Of a stretch of DNA of 64,000 nt, positions 63,949 through 64,000 are shown one piece after another. This DNA comes from Gymnorhina tibicen (Eukaryota; Chordata; Aves; Passeriformes; Artamidae). The DNA is taken from assembly GCA_013399875.1 (NCBI GenBank), contig VXAZ01000376.1, positions 187,001 through 251,000 of the forward strand, read 5' to 3'. The notes under the pieces were generated by a model. The model did not search any database and had not been told where the DNA came from. It was given only the letters and a program-made list of their open reading frames with translations. The stretch's first letter is position 1, and every line of letters starts with the position of its first letter. The position numbers and the translations under genes were made by a program.

Positions 63949-64000
63949 GAACCATAAAATTATTTGGGTTTGAATGGACCTTTAAAGCTCATCTAGTCCA
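63949..64000 (-). mobile_element. CR1 LINE 3' tip, cut by the window edge
   Basis: The plus strand reads accatagaaccataaaattat, then tttgggtttgaatggacc and tcatctagtcca. This is the complement of the CR1 terminal 50 bp, moderately diverged. The rest of the element should continue beyond 64000. Confidence 0.85.

Larger units (their letters stand above)
46619..64000 (-). other. RIMS2: RIMS2 intron upstream of the zinc-finger exon (partial)
   Basis: All sequence right of the exon should be the upstream intron of RIMS2, transcribed leftward and running off the window. I searched by eye for the preceding exon, which should encode the first zinc-finger cysteines and end in a ...SLRSNK-like segment on the minus strand. 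I found no candidate with flanking splice signals. The interval holds CR1 copies and several unexplained patches listed separately. Confidence 0.75.

Noticed and set aside
1..64000. CRISPR arrays, bacterial operons, tRNA or rRNA genes, gene cluster or defence system
   Set aside because: The sequence is vertebrate intron; no regularly spaced repeats, cloverleaf candidates or clustered coding genes were found.
46619..64000. Preceding RIMS2 exon encoding the first half of the zinc finger
   Set aside because: Searched by eye for codons of the GCGHNC and CARCGG segments on the minus strand; no candidate found, so it is probably beyond the right edge.

Overview
The window is a stretch of bird nuclear genome. 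It is AT-rich and intron-like, with no operons or dense coding. It carries many truncated CR1 LINE copies, the characteristic avian retrotransposon, with their typical 3' ends and decayed reverse-transcriptase reading frames. It also holds at least three endogenous-retrovirus LTRs of kinds I associate with songbirds and other neoavian birds. The species cannot be fixed from the sequence alone.

The only protein-coding sequence I can defend is one 308-bp exon on the minus strand at 46311-46618. It encodes the C-terminal half of the Rab3-binding zinc finger of RIM2 (RIMS2), the presynaptic active-zone scaffold, plus the start of the following linker. It has a consensus donor, an AG acceptor and a well-placed branch-point candidate. 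On this reading the whole window is RIMS2 gene body transcribed right to left: 46619-64000 belongs to the upstream intron and 1-46310 to the downstream intron. Neither neighbouring RIMS2 exon was found here, which fits the very long introns known for this gene.

Layout. 1-1520: unique intron. 1521-2954: long solo LTR on the plus strand (antisense to RIMS2) with a near-perfect 5-bp target duplication. 3972-4875: CR1 with recognisable reverse-transcriptase remnants. 9858-10330: very old CR1, followed by a perfect 69-bp tandem duplication (10337-10477). 10797-17156: three more CR1 tails and an (ATT)n microsatellite. 17541-17700: possible MIR-like SINE. 17701-41689: long, nearly featureless intron. 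41690-45690: CR1, then two LTRs in the same direction as RIMS2, just 3' of the coding exon. 46311-46618: the RIMS2 exon. 49340-49560: unexplained GC-rich patch. 51285-56700: two CR1 copies and one probable old CR1. 58010-58330: unclassified CpG-bearing patch. 58875-58990: AT-rich low complexity. 63949-64000: start of another CR1, cut by the window edge.

I found no RNA genes, CRISPR arrays, gene cluster or novel system. Nearly all short open frames here are chance frames in AT-rich intron or shadows of repeats. The observations most worth following are the sense-oriented LTR pair beside the zinc-finger exon, the in-frame 69-bp duplication, and a few GC-richer patches that no repeat I recognise explains.
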